The notes beneath the pieces are model-generated. The model was given only the letters and a program-made list of their open reading frames with translations. It did not search any database and was not told the origin of the DNA. Shown here in pieces: positions 7,757 to 16,124 of a stretch of DNA of 34,240 nt (position 1 is its first letter; the number at the start of each line of letters is the position of its first letter). The position numbers and the translations under genes were made by a program. Origin of the DNA: Pirellulales bacterium (GTDB lineage: Bacteria; Planctomycetota; Planctomycetia; Pirellulales; UBA1268); contig JAFMIU010000036.1 of the NCBI GenBank assembly GCA_017853835.1, forward strand, positions 1 to 34,240, in the 5' to 3' direction.

Positions 7757-9004
7757 GTGAAGCAGTCGCTCCATTCGGCAACGCTCGACAACGGCATCAC
7801 CGTCGTTGGCGAGTCGCTTCCCGACCTGCAGTCGGTGGCGGTGTCGTTTCACGCGCCGGGAGGTTCCATCCACGATCCCGCCGGCCGGTGCGGCCTCGCC
7901 ACGGTCGCCGGTGAAATGTGCCTCCGCGGGGCTGGCGACCGCGACAGCCGATCCCTGATCGAAGCCCTCGAGTCGGCCGGCGTGCAATGGTCGCAGGGTG
8001 TCTCCAGCACCCACATGAGTTTCTCGGGCGCGATGGTGGCCCGGCAGTTGCCCGACGTGCTGCCGCTCTATGCCGACGTGCTCCGCCGCCCCATGCTTCC
8101 GGCCGACGAGGTACCCGCGGCCCGGCAGATGGTTCTGCAAAACCTCGCCGGTATCGAGGATGATCCCGCACACCGTGTCATCGCCGCCCTTCGTCGGGCC
8201 CATCTGCCGTCGCCGTGGGGCATGCCCACCGAAGGGATCTCGACGCAGGTGGAGGCGATCGATGCCGACGACGTTCATCGGTTCGTGCATCGGCACCTGC
8301 AGCCGGGTGGGATGATCGTGGCGGTGGCAGGCCGGATCGACTGGAACGACTTTGTGTCACGCATCGACACCCTCCTCGGTGACTGGCAGGCGGCGCCGCC
8401 TCCCGAGGTGGTGTCCGGCCCTCGCGGCGACACCGTCGGCCACGTGCCCCACGATTCGCAGCAGACGCACATCGCCCTCGCCTGGTCCCTCCCGCCCTAT
8501 CGCGAGGACGCCTCACACGAAGCCACCGCCGCCTTGGCCATCCTCGGCGGCGGGCCGAGTTCGAGGCTCTTCACCGAGGTGCGTGAACGACGGGGGCTCT
8601 GCTACAGCGTGTCGGCGGGCTACCAGACGAGCCGTGAGTTCGCGAATGCGGTCTGCTATTCCGGCACCTCGGCCGAGCGTGCCCAGGAGACCCTCGACGT
8701 CATGCTTGCCGAGATCGCACGCCTCCCCGGCACGATCACATCCGACGAAATGGCGCGGGTAAAGGCCCGTGCCAAGAGCGGCCTCATCATGCAGCAGGAG
8801 TCGAGCGCCGCCCGCGCCGGGGCCATCGCCCGTCAGTGGTATCACCTCGGCCGGCTGCGAACGTTGGCCGACGAGCTGGCCCGCTACGACCAACTCGACC
8901 GCGCCACGGTGGAGTCGTGGCTCGCCGGCCAGCCGCCCCGCGACCTCACCGTCGTGTCCCTCGGCCGCGAGCCTCTGGAGGTGAACCGTGCCCTTCCTGC
9001 ATGA
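7757..9004 (+). CDS. M16 family peptidase-like subunit lacking the zinc motif
   Basis: 415 aa, GTG start. The fold matches M16B peptidases (N-terminal TLDNGITVVGE, C-terminal half with GPSSRLFTEVRERRGLCYSV). The inverted zinc motif HxxEH is absent: the aligned positions read T49, G52 and E53 (GLATVAGEMCLRG). The R/Y substrate-binding pair is kept (R270 and Y283). This is the pattern of the non-catalytic partner in heterodimeric M16 enzymes such as mitochondrial processing peptidase alpha. The catalytic partner follows directly, overlapping by 17 bases. No signal peptide is obvious. Substrate unknown; a role in peptide or protein processing is inferred from the family. Confidence 0.9.
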   Translation: MKQSLHSATLDNGITVVGESLPDLQSVAVSFHAPGGSIHDPAGRCGLATVAGEMCLRGAGDRDSRSLIEALESAGVQWSQGVSSTHMSFSGAMVARQLPDVLPLYADVLRRPMLPADEVPAARQMVLQNLAGIEDDPAHRVIAALRRAHLPSPWGMPTEGISTQVEAIDADDVHRFVHRHLQPGGMIVAVAGRIDWNDFVSRIDTLLGDWQAAPPPEVVSGPRGDTVGHVPHDSQQTHIALAWSLPPYREDASHEATAALAILGGGPSSRLFTEVRERRGLCYSVSAGYQTSREFANAVCYSGTSAERAQETLDVMLAEIARLPGTITSDEMARVKARAKSGLIMQQESSAARAGAIARQWYHLGRLRTLADELARYDQLDRATVESWLAGQPPRDLTVVSLGREPLEVNRALPA

Positions 9005-10226
9005 GCGGCTCTCCAATGGCCTCGACGTGATCGCCGAAACGTCCGAATCGGCCGTGTCGACGAGCATTGGCTTCTTTGTCGCGACCGGCTCCCGCGACGA
9101 GCACGACGCGATCTGGGGAACGAGCCACTTTCTCGAACACATGGTGTTCAAGGGCACGCCCGACATCACCGGCGACGACATCAACCGTCGATTCGATGCG
9201 ATGGGGGCGAGCGTCAACGCCTTCACGAGCGAGGAAGACACCGTTTACTACGCCTCGGTTCTTCCGGAGCAGCAGGACGAGGCGGTCGACCTGCTCTCCC
9301 GCATGATGCGTCCGGCGCTTCGCGACGCCGATTTCGAGACGGAAAAGCTGGTCATCCTGGAAGAGATCCGGATGTACGACGACCAGCCCCCCTTTGGCGC
9401 CGATGACCGATGCCGGGCAGGCTTCTTCGGCGGGCATCCTCTCGGCCGAAGCGTGCTGGGGACGATCGAATCGATCCAAGCCCTCGACGTGGGGGCGATG
9501 CGAGACTACCACCAGCGCCGCTACGCCCCTGGCACCATGGTGCTCGCCGCCAGCGGCGCGGTCGACTTCCAGGCCCTCGTGGCATCAGCGCAACGCCTCT
9601 GCGGGGAATGGGCGCCGATGCCGTCGACCGAGCGCACGGTCAAGCCCCAGCCACGAGCGGCGGCTCGTCCAGGCACCGAGCGCATCGTGCGGCCAGCCGC
9701 CTCACTCGACTATGCCGTGTGGATGGTGGCGGCACCTTCCGAGCGCGATGACGACCGTCATGCCGCGAGGCTTCTCTCGATTCTCCTGGGGGACTCCTCT
9801 GGCAGCCGCCTCTACTGGGGCCTCATCGACACCGGCGAGGCCGAACATGCGTCGTGCCATCACCAGGACTACCTCGATGCCGGGCTGTTCGTCACCCAGC
9901 TCTCCTGCGCGACGGACGACGTGGCGTCGCTCCGCGAGCGAATCGCCGACATCTATGCAGCCGCCACGCGTGACATCACCCACGACGAGTTCACGCGGGC
10001 TCAAAACAAGCTCGCCAGCCGGGTGGTCCTCGGCGGTGAGCGACCCCGACGCCGGCTTTTCGAGGTCGGCCTCGACTGGTCCCACTCTCGCACCTACCGG
10101 TCGGTGGCCGACAACCTCCGGCACGTCGAGACCGTCTCCCTCGACGACGTGCGTCGGGTTCTGGCCGCCTGGCCGCTCGACGGAGCCGCAGCGGCGGTCG
10201 TGGCCGGTCCGGGCGAAGCCGGGTGA
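8988..10226 (+). CDS. M16 family zinc metallopeptidase, catalytic subunit
   Basis: 412 aa, GTG start inside the 3' end of the preceding M16 gene (17-base overlap). The N-terminal domain has the complete inverted zinc motif H47-FLE50-H51 (HFLEHMVFKGT) and the downstream third-ligand region ILEEIRMYDD (E125/E126). In the C-terminal half Arg of the R/Y pair is present (GSRLYWGLI), but the Tyr position reads His (EAEHAS). The two proteins therefore complement each other: zinc site here, R/Y pair in the partner. A heterodimer is strongly suggested. Its substrate is unknown; the family includes mitochondrial processing peptidase and bacterial PqqF-like or processing-type peptidases. Confidence 0.93.
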   Translation: MPFLHERLSNGLDVIAETSESAVSTSIGFFVATGSRDEHDAIWGTSHFLEHMVFKGTPDITGDDINRRFDAMGASVNAFTSEEDTVYYASVLPEQQDEAVDLLSRMMRPALRDADFETEKLVILEEIRMYDDQPPFGADDRCRAGFFGGHPLGRSVLGTIESIQALDVGAMRDYHQRRYAPGTMVLAASGAVDFQALVASAQRLCGEWAPMPSTERTVKPQPRAAARPGTERIVRPAASLDYAVWMVAAPSERDDDRHAARLLSILLGDSSGSRLYWGLIDTGEAEHASCHHQDYLDAGLFVTQLSCATDDVASLRERIADIYAAATRDITHDEFTRAQNKLASRVVLGGERPRRRLFEVGLDWSHSRTYRSVADNLRHVETVSLDDVRRVLAAWPLDGAAAAVVAGPGEAG

Positions 10227-10238
10227 TCGGGCCACGGC

Positions 10239-10267
10239 TTTCACCGCTGCCCGCCTGACGCCATAAT
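10239..10267 (+). promoter_or_regulatory. Candidate promoter for the ABC-2 permease gene
   Basis: -35 TTTCAC (10239-10244), 17 bp spacer, -10 CATAAT (10262-10267), about 43 bases upstream of the GTG start at 10311. It lies in the 84-base gap after the M16 pair. Confidence 0.42.
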
Positions 10268-10310
10268 CGTCACCGTTCCCTCCACGCGTTCCCTCCGCCA
10301 TGGGCCTTCC

Positions 10311-11822
10311 GTGTTCATCCTTCCCATCGCCCCCGTCCTGGCCGACGCCAACCGCTGGCTCATCGCCCTCCCCCCGATCTGGCTCGTGGGAGCGGGCGGT
10401 GCCGCTGCCCTGATCGCCACGCTTCTGGGATACGGCGTGCTCCGGCTCCTAGCCCCACGGCTCGCGGCGGAGGCTCGCGTGAGCCTGGGTGATGGATTCC
10501 TCGGCCCGTTGGGCTGGCTGCTGATGGCCTACGCCGCCGTGGCGGTGGCCTTCACCCCCCTTGTTCCGCTCGATCAGATCGGACGATCCCTCACCCGCCT
10601 CGTCTCGGTGGCGGACCATCAGAAGCAGATCACGGTGGAGGCCGGCTCGACGAAGCAGCAGGTTCACCTGACCCTTCGCCCCCAGGAGCTCACGACCTTC
10701 AGCCTCGAGAGCGACACGCCGCTGTTCGTCCGCACCCAGCAGCCCGTCGATGGATTTGCCATGGTGAAGGATGCCGACATCTCGCTGGCTGCCGACACAC
10801 CCTGGACGTGGGTGAAAACGGAGGGGGCCACCAATCCGTTTCTGGGCCAGCAGGCGAGCCTGGAAGTCACCAATGACGGTGCCGCCCCCGCGACGCTGTC
10901 GATCGGATGGCGACTCGCTCCAGAGAATCCCCAGGCGGGCGTCCTTCCATGGACGTTTTGTGCCCTGGCGGCCCTCATCGCCACGTACATGCTGTTTCGT
11001 TTGGGCGCCCCGCGGGTGGCGGCAGTTGCGTCCGCGACCACCAAAGAGGCGATCGGCCAGCCGATCTTCACCGTCGTGATCGTGGCGGGGATCGCCCTTC
11101 TCGTGGCCTTTATCGCCATTCCCTACAACACGTTCGGCGAAGACGTGAAGATGCTCAAGGACAGCAGCCTCACGCTGATCAAGGTGCTCTCGCTGCTGGT
11201 GGTGGTGTGGACCGCGAGCGTCTCCGTGGCCGAGGAGATCGAGGGCCGAACAGCGCTCACGGTCCTTTCGAAGCCGCTCGCCCGGTGGCAGTTCGTGCTG
11301 GGGAAGTTCGCCGGGCTCGTGCTCGTGGCGACCCTCGTGTTTCTGATTCTCGGGGGCGTGCTCCTCGCCACGACCAGCCTGAAGGTCGTCTACGACGCCC
11401 GCGAAGCGGCCAAGACCAACCCGCTGTGGCGCGAGTGTGCCGCGGAAATGATCACGGTGGTTCCGGGGCTCGTGCTCTCGCTGCTCGAGACGGTCCTCAT
11501 GGCGGCGGTGAGCCTTGCGGTGTCGACGCGATTGGGCATGGTTCCCAACCTGATCATCTGCTTCACCGTCTACGCGCTCGGCCACCTCGTGCCGCTGATC
11601 GTGCAATCGAGTGTCGGCAAGTTCGCCATCGTTCGATTCGTCGGCAAACTGCTCGCCACGATCCTGCCGGTGCTCGACCACTTCACGATCGAGGCGGCCG
11701 TGGTGGGCGGAACGCCCGTGCCGTGGGGCTACCTTGGATGGGTCGGACTCTACGCCGCCCTCTATTCAGCCTTGGCGCTGCTCGTGGCCCTGATCCTGTT
11801 TCAGGATCGTGACCTCGCCTGA
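10311..11822 (+). CDS. ABC-2 type transporter permease
   Basis: 503 aa, GTG start; the nearby ATG at 10300 is in another frame. Hydrophobic helices near residues 15-45 and 65-85 flank a soluble segment of about 120 residues (~90-210) that looks beta-rich. A block of about seven further helices follows (~215-500). The stretch SVSVAEEIEGRTALTVLSKP, followed by LARWQFVLGKFAGL, is characteristic of ABC-2 permeases, where it is a cytoplasmic coupling segment. No ATP-binding partner is encoded beside it, so the ATPase must lie elsewhere. Substrate unknown; export or gliding-type functions occur in the family. Confidence 0.85.
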   Translation: MFILPIAPVLADANRWLIALPPIWLVGAGGAAALIATLLGYGVLRLLAPRLAAEARVSLGDGFLGPLGWLLMAYAAVAVAFTPLVPLDQIGRSLTRLVSVADHQKQITVEAGSTKQQVHLTLRPQELTTFSLESDTPLFVRTQQPVDGFAMVKDADISLAADTPWTWVKTEGATNPFLGQQASLEVTNDGAAPATLSIGWRLAPENPQAGVLPWTFCALAALIATYMLFRLGAPRVAAVASATTKEAIGQPIFTVVIVAGIALLVAFIAIPYNTFGEDVKMLKDSSLTLIKVLSLLVVVWTASVSVAEEIEGRTALTVLSKPLARWQFVLGKFAGLVLVATLVFLILGGVLLATTSLKVVYDAREAAKTNPLWRECAAEMITVVPGLVLSLLETVLMAAVSLAVSTRLGMVPNLIICFTVYALGHLVPLIVQSSVGKFAIVRFVGKLLATILPVLDHFTIEAAVVGGTPVPWGYLGWVGLYAALYSALALLVALILFQDRDLA

Positions 11823-11851
11823 TCGACCCGGCCGACCGACGGCTCGATCAG
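11819..11851. terminator. Candidate bidirectional terminator hairpin
   Basis: Perfect 8-base arms CTGATCGA (11819-11826) and TCGATCAG (11844-11851) enclose 17 bases. It spans the stop codons of two convergent genes (permease ending 11822, hypothetical protein ending 11848). No T-run is present. Confidence 0.4.
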
Positions 11852-12492
11852 TGGACGAACCCTGTCCTGGCCATGACGCCCATCATCGAGGCCCCGTCGG
11901 TGGAGGTGCCTGGAAGTGACCACCACCCGGTCTCGGACGATCGCGTCGCCTGCGCCTCCGCCTTTCCGTCGATAAACACGGTCACGCCACGCCGCAGCCG
12001 CCGCTCCACCCTCGGGCCGACCTCCACCCCGATGAGACCCCATTCGGCGTTGTTGCCGAGCATGGTGCGGATTTCGAGCGACTCTCGCCCGGAATCACGA
12101 TCGCTCGACACGCCGATGCGTCCGGTCCACCGAGCCGGCCCCTGCGTCATGAGCAGCGGATCAGCCTGCAGGCCAGCGGCCACGTCAAACCGCTCGATCC
12201 GGCTTCTCAGTTCGGCCAGCAACGGCACGGGCAGCGCATCGCGGCCGCTGGGGCCCTGCACCGAAACCGCCATATCGGGCACATCCTCACGGAGCCGTTC
12301 CCGCGCTGAAGCAGCCCGGATCCGATCGAGTTCGGCGGCGATCGAACCGGTGCCGGCAAACTCCTCGAGCCCAAGCCCTTCAAACTCGATCGGCTCCTGG
12401 GCCAACGCCGCTCCCGCCATCACGGCCACGACAAGGCCGACGACGAACGGACGTCGTCGCAACCAGCGGTGGTGATGGGGGATGCGTGTCAT
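11848..12492 (-). CDS. Secreted hypothetical protein
   Basis: 214 aa from ATG 12492. A classical signal peptide (basic MTRIPHHHRWLRRR, hydrophobic core, then AGAALAQE cleavage region) supports this start over longer upstream extensions. The mature protein begins with an acidic segment (EPIEFEGLGLEEFAG). A region rich in Arg and Glu follows, and then a C-terminal part ending in WWSLPGTSTDGASMMGVMART. No domain is recognised. It follows the lipid A block on the same strand after a 121-base gap holding a hairpin and a weak promoter candidate, so it may be transcribed separately. Envelope location is inferred from the signal peptide only. Confidence 0.72.
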   Translation of the reverse strand: MTRIPHHHRWLRRRPFVVGLVVAVMAGAALAQEPIEFEGLGLEEFAGTGSIAAELDRIRAASARERLREDVPDMAVSVQGPSGRDALPVPLLAELRSRIERFDVAAGLQADPLLMTQGPARWTGRIGVSSDRDSGRESLEIRTMLGNNAEWGLIGVEVGPRVERRLRRGVTVFIDGKAEAQATRSSETGWWSLPGTSTDGASMMGVMARTGFVH

Positions 12493-12541
12493 GACGATGC
12501 CAAAAACCCTGAGCGATGACGAGCCATGCCCGTCCATGAGC

Positions 12542-12570
12542 GATATCGACACCCCGGGCCCCGATGTCGA
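12542..12570 (-). promoter_or_regulatory. Weak promoter candidate / palindrome before the secreted hypothetical gene
   Basis: Minus strand: -35 TCGACA (12565-12570), 17 bp spacer, -10-like GATATC (12542-12547). The same stretch is a partial palindrome, TCGACA (12546-12551) with TGTCGA (12565-12570), so it might instead be an RNA hairpin. Confidence 0.25.
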
Positions 12571-12591
12571 GCCCAGACAGAATCGATCGTG

Positions 12592-12608
12592 AGGCCTGGG
12601 AAAGGCCT
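12592..12608 (-). terminator. Candidate terminator hairpin after the oxidoreductase gene
   Basis: AGGCCT arms separated by five bases, six bases beyond the stop of the Gfo/Idh/MocA gene. It would end the ompH-lpxC-lpxA transcript. No T-run follows. Confidence 0.3.
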
Positions 12609-12613
12609 GCCGA

Positions 12614-13678
12614 TCAGCCCGCCCGGCGGCGGGGAACCATCGGGGTGCTGGCGGTCGTACGGCCACCAGACCGCTGACCAAAGACCGTGCAGGCCATGGC
12701 ATCAATGACGCGGGCGGCGATCTCCACGGCGGCGGCTCCCGCAGCGGCCGACACGATCGGCGACCGACCTTCTCGAACGGCCGCGATGAAATCGTCGTGT
12801 TCGCCGGCGATCGCATTGGCGTCGGGAACGGTGAGCGTCTCGAACGGAAGAATGTCGGTGAAGAAGCGATCCTTCAATCCGCCTCGATCTTCCGCCGGAA
12901 CCGCCACCGCCGAGAACGCTCCCTCCCGGACCGACGCCGAGGGGCTCACGGTCGAGACGGTTTTGGCCGTCAGGTCGCAGTGCACGATCGCGTCGGACGA
13001 CCAGAGCGACACGGTGCGCTGGGCCGAGGGGCTGATGCGGGACGCGGTGAGATCGGCCACCATGCCCGAGGAGAACGTCAGCCTCGCCCGGACGGCGTCC
13101 TCGAACCCCCCGGTCGCCACGATGCCATGGGCTTCCACCTGCTCGAGCCGTCCCGGCTCCAGCGAAAGCACCAGATCGATGTCGTGGATCATGAGATCGT
13201 GAATCACGCCGACATCGAGCGAGCGGAAGGTGAAGGGGGCCGTTCGTACCGCTTCCACGACGACGGGCATTCCTGCCTTCAAAGCAGCCACCTTCCAGGC
13301 CGGGTTGAATCGTTCCACGTGCCCGACGGCGACCGTGCGGCCACATCGGCGGGCGGCGATCGCGATCGCTCGCGCGTCCTCCACTGTGGCCCCGAGGGGC
13401 TTCTCGACCAAGAGGTCGATGCCGGCCTCGAGCAGCGGCACCGACACGCCGGCGTGCAGGCCGGTCGGGGCCGCCACCACCGCCGCGTCCACTCGGCCGA
13501 TCAGGTCGGATGGCACCGCGCAACTCGCACAGCCGTGTGCGGCCGCCACGCGATCACGGGACGCGGGCACAGGGTCGACGACAGCCACGAGCTCGGCGTC
13601 GTGACGAGCGGCCAGCAACCGGGCGTGGATCGCCCCGAGGTGACCGCATCCCACCACCGCCATCCGCATCCGTGTCAT
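12614..13678 (-). CDS. Gfo/Idh/MocA family NAD(P)-dependent oxidoreductase, lipid A-associated
   Basis: 354 aa. The N-terminal Rossmann fold has the dinucleotide loop VVGCGHLGAIHARLL (about residues 8-22). VEKPLG (about 91-96) carries the conserved EKP Lys. DVGVIHDLMIHDIDLVLSL (about 155-173) matches the G/D-x3-D-x3-H catalytic segment. Its start overlaps the lpxA stop by ATGA, so the two are translationally coupled. In Acidithiobacillus and Leptospira a member of this family, GnnA, is encoded next to lpxA and oxidises UDP-GlcNAc at C3; its aminotransferase partner GnnB then makes a 3-amino sugar for lipid A. No GnnB is visible here, so a GnnA role is only a hypothesis. Confidence 0.88.
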   Translation of the reverse strand: MTRMRMAVVGCGHLGAIHARLLAARHDAELVAVVDPVPASRDRVAAAHGCASCAVPSDLIGRVDAAVVAAPTGLHAGVSVPLLEAGIDLLVEKPLGATVEDARAIAIAARRCGRTVAVGHVERFNPAWKVAALKAGMPVVVEAVRTAPFTFRSLDVGVIHDLMIHDIDLVLSLEPGRLEQVEAHGIVATGGFEDAVRARLTFSSGMVADLTASRISPSAQRTVSLWSSDAIVHCDLTAKTVSTVSPSASVREGAFSAVAVPAEDRGGLKDRFFTDILPFETLTVPDANAIAGEHDDFIAAVREGRSPIVSAAAGAAAVEIAARVIDAMACTVFGQRSGGRTTASTPMVPRRRAG

Positions 13679-14538
13679 GCAACCCTCCTTCGTTCCCGGG
13701 CTCGTCCATGCCGTCCCTGCTGCTGCTGGTCGAGGAAGTCGAGCAGGTCACCGACCTGCGGCACGAGCATGCCCTGCGTCCGCAGGATGTCCCGCGCGGG
13801 CTCGACGCCGACCTTCGCCCGATAGAGCAGCCGATGGGCTTCCGAAATCGCCTCGATCGAGGCCTGCGCGAATCCGCCGCGCTTGAGCGCCACGACGTTG
13901 ATGCACCGAGGACGGGCGGGGGCTCCCTCGCAGAGCATGAAGGGGGGCAGATCGTGGAGCACGCGGGATAATCCCGCCACGAAGGCCCAGCCGCCGATGG
14001 TCGCCCAATGGTGCACCGCGACCACCCCAGACAGCGAGGCCCGCGAGTGAACCCGCACATGGCCGCCCAGCAGGGTGCCGTTCGCGATGATCACGTGGTC
14101 GCCGATCCGACAGTCGTGGGCGACGTGGCAGGCCGCCATCAGGAAGTTGTGACTCCCCACCGAGGTGAGCCCGTCTTCCTTCTCGGTCGCCCGATTGATC
14201 GTGACCCCTTCTCGGATGATGTTGTCGTGACCAATCTCCACTCGCGTGTCCGTGCCGCGATAACTCACATCCTGCGGCTCGCCGCCAATGACGCAGTTGG
14301 GAAAGATCCTGTTGCGTTCGCCGATCAGCACGGTGCCCGAGATGGTGACGTGATTGGCCAGCACCGTCCCGCGGCCGATCGAGGCACCCGATGAAATCAC
14401 GCAGTACGGGCCGATCTGCACGTCGTCGGCAATCGTCGCGCCGGACTCCACGACCGCCGTCGGGTGAATCACCGGAGGCCGGCCCACCGAACCTGCCACG
14501 GGATTGAGCCCGTCGTCGTCGCCCTGCGGATTGATCAT
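13675..14538 (-). CDS. lpxA: Acyl-ACP--UDP-N-acetylglucosamine O-acyltransferase
   Basis: 287 aa from ATG 14538, eight bases after the lpxC stop; the family is usually ~255-270 aa and the extra length is a short N-terminal extension. It catalyses the first step of lipid A synthesis, acylation of UDP-GlcNAc at the 3-position. Left-handed beta-helix hexapeptides run through IHPTAVVESGATIADDVQIG and beyond. NFLMAACHVAHDCRIGD places catalytic His at H141 (E. coli H125). The region aligned with E. coli H160-G176 reads VHHWATIGGWAFVAGLSR, keeping the Gly corresponding to the chain-length ruler G173 but with His for Q161. The C-terminal ALKRGGF and EAHRLLYRA motifs are present. Confidence 0.94.
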   Translation of the reverse strand: MINPQGDDDGLNPVAGSVGRPPVIHPTAVVESGATIADDVQIGPYCVISSGASIGRGTVLANHVTISGTVLIGERNRIFPNCVIGGEPQDVSYRGTDTRVEIGHDNIIREGVTINRATEKEDGLTSVGSHNFLMAACHVAHDCRIGDHVIIANGTLLGGHVRVHSRASLSGVVAVHHWATIGGWAFVAGLSRVLHDLPPFMLCEGAPARPRCINVVALKRGGFAQASIEAISEAHRLLYRAKVGVEPARDILRTQGMLVPQVGDLLDFLDQQQQGRHGRARERRRVA

Positions 14539-14545
14539 TGGTTCG

Positions 14546-15397
14546 TCAGGCCGAAGCCCGCCTCCCGTGGCCCGCAGCCAGCAGCGCCGCCATCTGACCA
14601 TTGAGGCGATGGCCGCTCCTGCTCGCCCGGACATGGGCATGTATCGGCCGGCCGACGAGCGAGAGATCACCGACGAGGTCGAGGACCTTGTGCCTGACAC
14701 ACTCGTCAGGCCACCGCAGCGAGTTGCCGACGGGACCGGATTCGTCAAACACCAGGAGGTCGCCAAAGCCCACGTCGAGCGCCAATCCCGCGGCCCGAAG
14801 TCTCCCAGCCTCTTCCATGGAGATGAAGGTCCGGGCCCTGGCCAGCTCCTCCCGATACCGGTCGGCCGTCACCTGAATCTCGAGCGACTGCCGGCCGATC
14901 GGACCGGCACCGTAGTCGAGTTCATACTCGATCGACAGGCCGGCGAACCGTGGAGGCTCGACCGACACCCACGCCGTGCCATCGCCAACCCGGCAGGACG
15001 CGGCCACCACAAGCGGCTCTAGCGGCGCTCCGAGCCGCTCGAGACCAGCCTCGTCGATCGCCTCCACGAAGGCGTGCGACGATCCGTCGAGACCGGGCAG
15101 CTCCTCGGCATCGACGCGCACGACGCAGCAGTCGATCCCCAGGCCGGCCAACGCACTCATCACATGCTCCACCATCTGAACCTGCGTTGCACCGGCGGCA
15201 AGATTGGTGCGGGCCGTGGCCTCGATCCGATGATCGACGAGAGCCGGAATCCGCACCGGAACGTCGCCATCGCCCCGCACGAACACGATGCCCGAGTCGG
15301 CGGGAGCAGGCTGAAACTCGACCGTCACAGGACGACCGGTCCAGTAGCCCTTCCCGGCAACCGTGACGGCGCGGCGAATCGTCTGCTGCGTGCGCAT
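14546..15397 (-). CDS. lpxC: UDP-3-O-acyl-N-acetylglucosamine deacetylase
   Basis: 283 aa from ATG 15397 (MRTQQTIRRAVTVAGKGYWT, the canonical N-terminus). This is the committed step of lipid A synthesis, a zinc deacetylase. Zinc ligands are H78 (VEHVMSALAGLGID), H236 and D240 (DECVRHKVLDLVGDL), and the general catalytic His is H263 (SGHRLNG); they align with E. coli H79, H238, D242 and H265. Slightly shorter than the usual ~305 aa, but complete. Some bacteria fuse lpxC to fabZ; here there is no fusion. It sits between ompH and lpxA on the same strand, in an envelope-biogenesis operon. Confidence 0.95.
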   Translation of the reverse strand: MRTQQTIRRAVTVAGKGYWTGRPVTVEFQPAPADSGIVFVRGDGDVPVRIPALVDHRIEATARTNLAAGATQVQMVEHVMSALAGLGIDCCVVRVDAEELPGLDGSSHAFVEAIDEAGLERLGAPLEPLVVAASCRVGDGTAWVSVEPPRFAGLSIEYELDYGAGPIGRQSLEIQVTADRYREELARARTFISMEEAGRLRAAGLALDVGFGDLLVFDESGPVGNSLRWPDECVRHKVLDLVGDLSLVGRPIHAHVRASRSGHRLNGQMAALLAAGHGRRASA

Positions 15398-15476
15398 CGC
15401 TTCCAACCGGAGGGAGCGGGCCCGGAGCGCCGCCCAGAACGACGGCCTCCGGACCCGACGGACGGTGAAGAGCCGA

Positions 15477-16124
15477 TCAGCGCAGGGGCCGCGGCTGGGC
15501 TGCGGGGGCCGCCGCGACGGCGGCACCGTTGAGCATCTTCAGAATGTCCGGGGTGATGTCGATCTGGGGATCGTAGTAGACGATCGGCTTCGTGATGCTC
15601 CCGAGGATTCGATTCCGATCGGTGGCATCGACGGGATCACCGTCGAAGCGATGAACGACGGCGATGCCGTTGTCACGGGCAAACTGACTGACCGCCCGCT
15701 CGATCTCGTTGTAGACCTGGAGGTAGACCTTCGCCTCACGGTCCATGAAGTCCTTCTTCTGGAGCTGGGCATTCACGCTGAAGTCGCCCTGCGCCTTGGC
15801 CACTTCCGCCTCAAGCTTCTTGAACTCGGGCGTGCCGACATTGAACCCCTTCAGCTGCTCCATCAGCCCGTTGATGCGGTCACGTTCGGCCTTCAGACCG
15901 TTTTCCGCCTGCAGCACTTCGTCCTTCATCTTGTCCATGGCCTGCTTGAAGCGGGCGTGATTCTTGAAGATGTACCCCACGTCGATGACGGCCGAATGGC
16001 TGGCAGGCGTCGCGGGACGCACGGCCGGGGCCACAGCCGTCTGGGCCGGAGCCTGGGCATGGGCGGCGACCTGCCCGAAGGCCGCGATGGTCGCGAGGGC
16101 GATGAATGCCAGTTGCCTGTTCAC
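15477..16124 (-). CDS. OmpH/Skp family periplasmic chaperone
   Basis: 215 aa from GTG 16124, supported by an AAGGAGA ribosome binding site eight bases upstream and a clean signal peptide (NRQLAFIALATIAAF, cleavage after AHA). The mature part begins with an Ala/Pro-rich stretch, then AVIDVGYIFKNHARFKQAMD, the typical OmpH start. A long coiled-coil follows (about residues 70-150, rich in Lys, Glu and Gln) and a C-terminal DITPDILKMLNG, the common family ending. Skp-like proteins escort outer-membrane proteins across the periplasm. Its position before lpxC and lpxA recalls the E. coli skp-lpxD-fabZ-lpxA order, although lpxD and fabZ are missing here. Confidence 0.92.
   Translation of the reverse strand: MNRQLAFIALATIAAFGQVAAHAQAPAQTAVAPAVRPATPASHSAVIDVGYIFKNHARFKQAMDKMKDEVLQAENGLKAERDRINGLMEQLKGFNVGTPEFKKLEAEVAKAQGDFSVNAQLQKKDFMDREAKVYLQVYNEIERAVSQFARDNGIAVVHRFDGDPVDATDRNRILGSITKPIVYYDPQIDITPDILKMLNGAAVAAAPAAQPRPLR

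Noticed and set aside
6754..7800. 348-codon minus-strand open frame over the acetyltransferase gene and operator region
   Set aside because: It crosses the promoter/operator region and is antisense to a clear GNAT domain.
10449..11681. 410-codon minus-strand open frame inside the ABC-2 permease gene
   Set aside because: Composition rich in His, Arg and Glu is typical of antisense to membrane-protein codons; the plus strand encodes a credible permease.
12493..12816. Upstream extension of the secreted hypothetical protein into the oxidoreductase gene
   Set aside because: The extra ~108 residues are antisense-like/out-of-frame sequence of the neighbour, while the ATG at 12492 opens a clean signal peptide.
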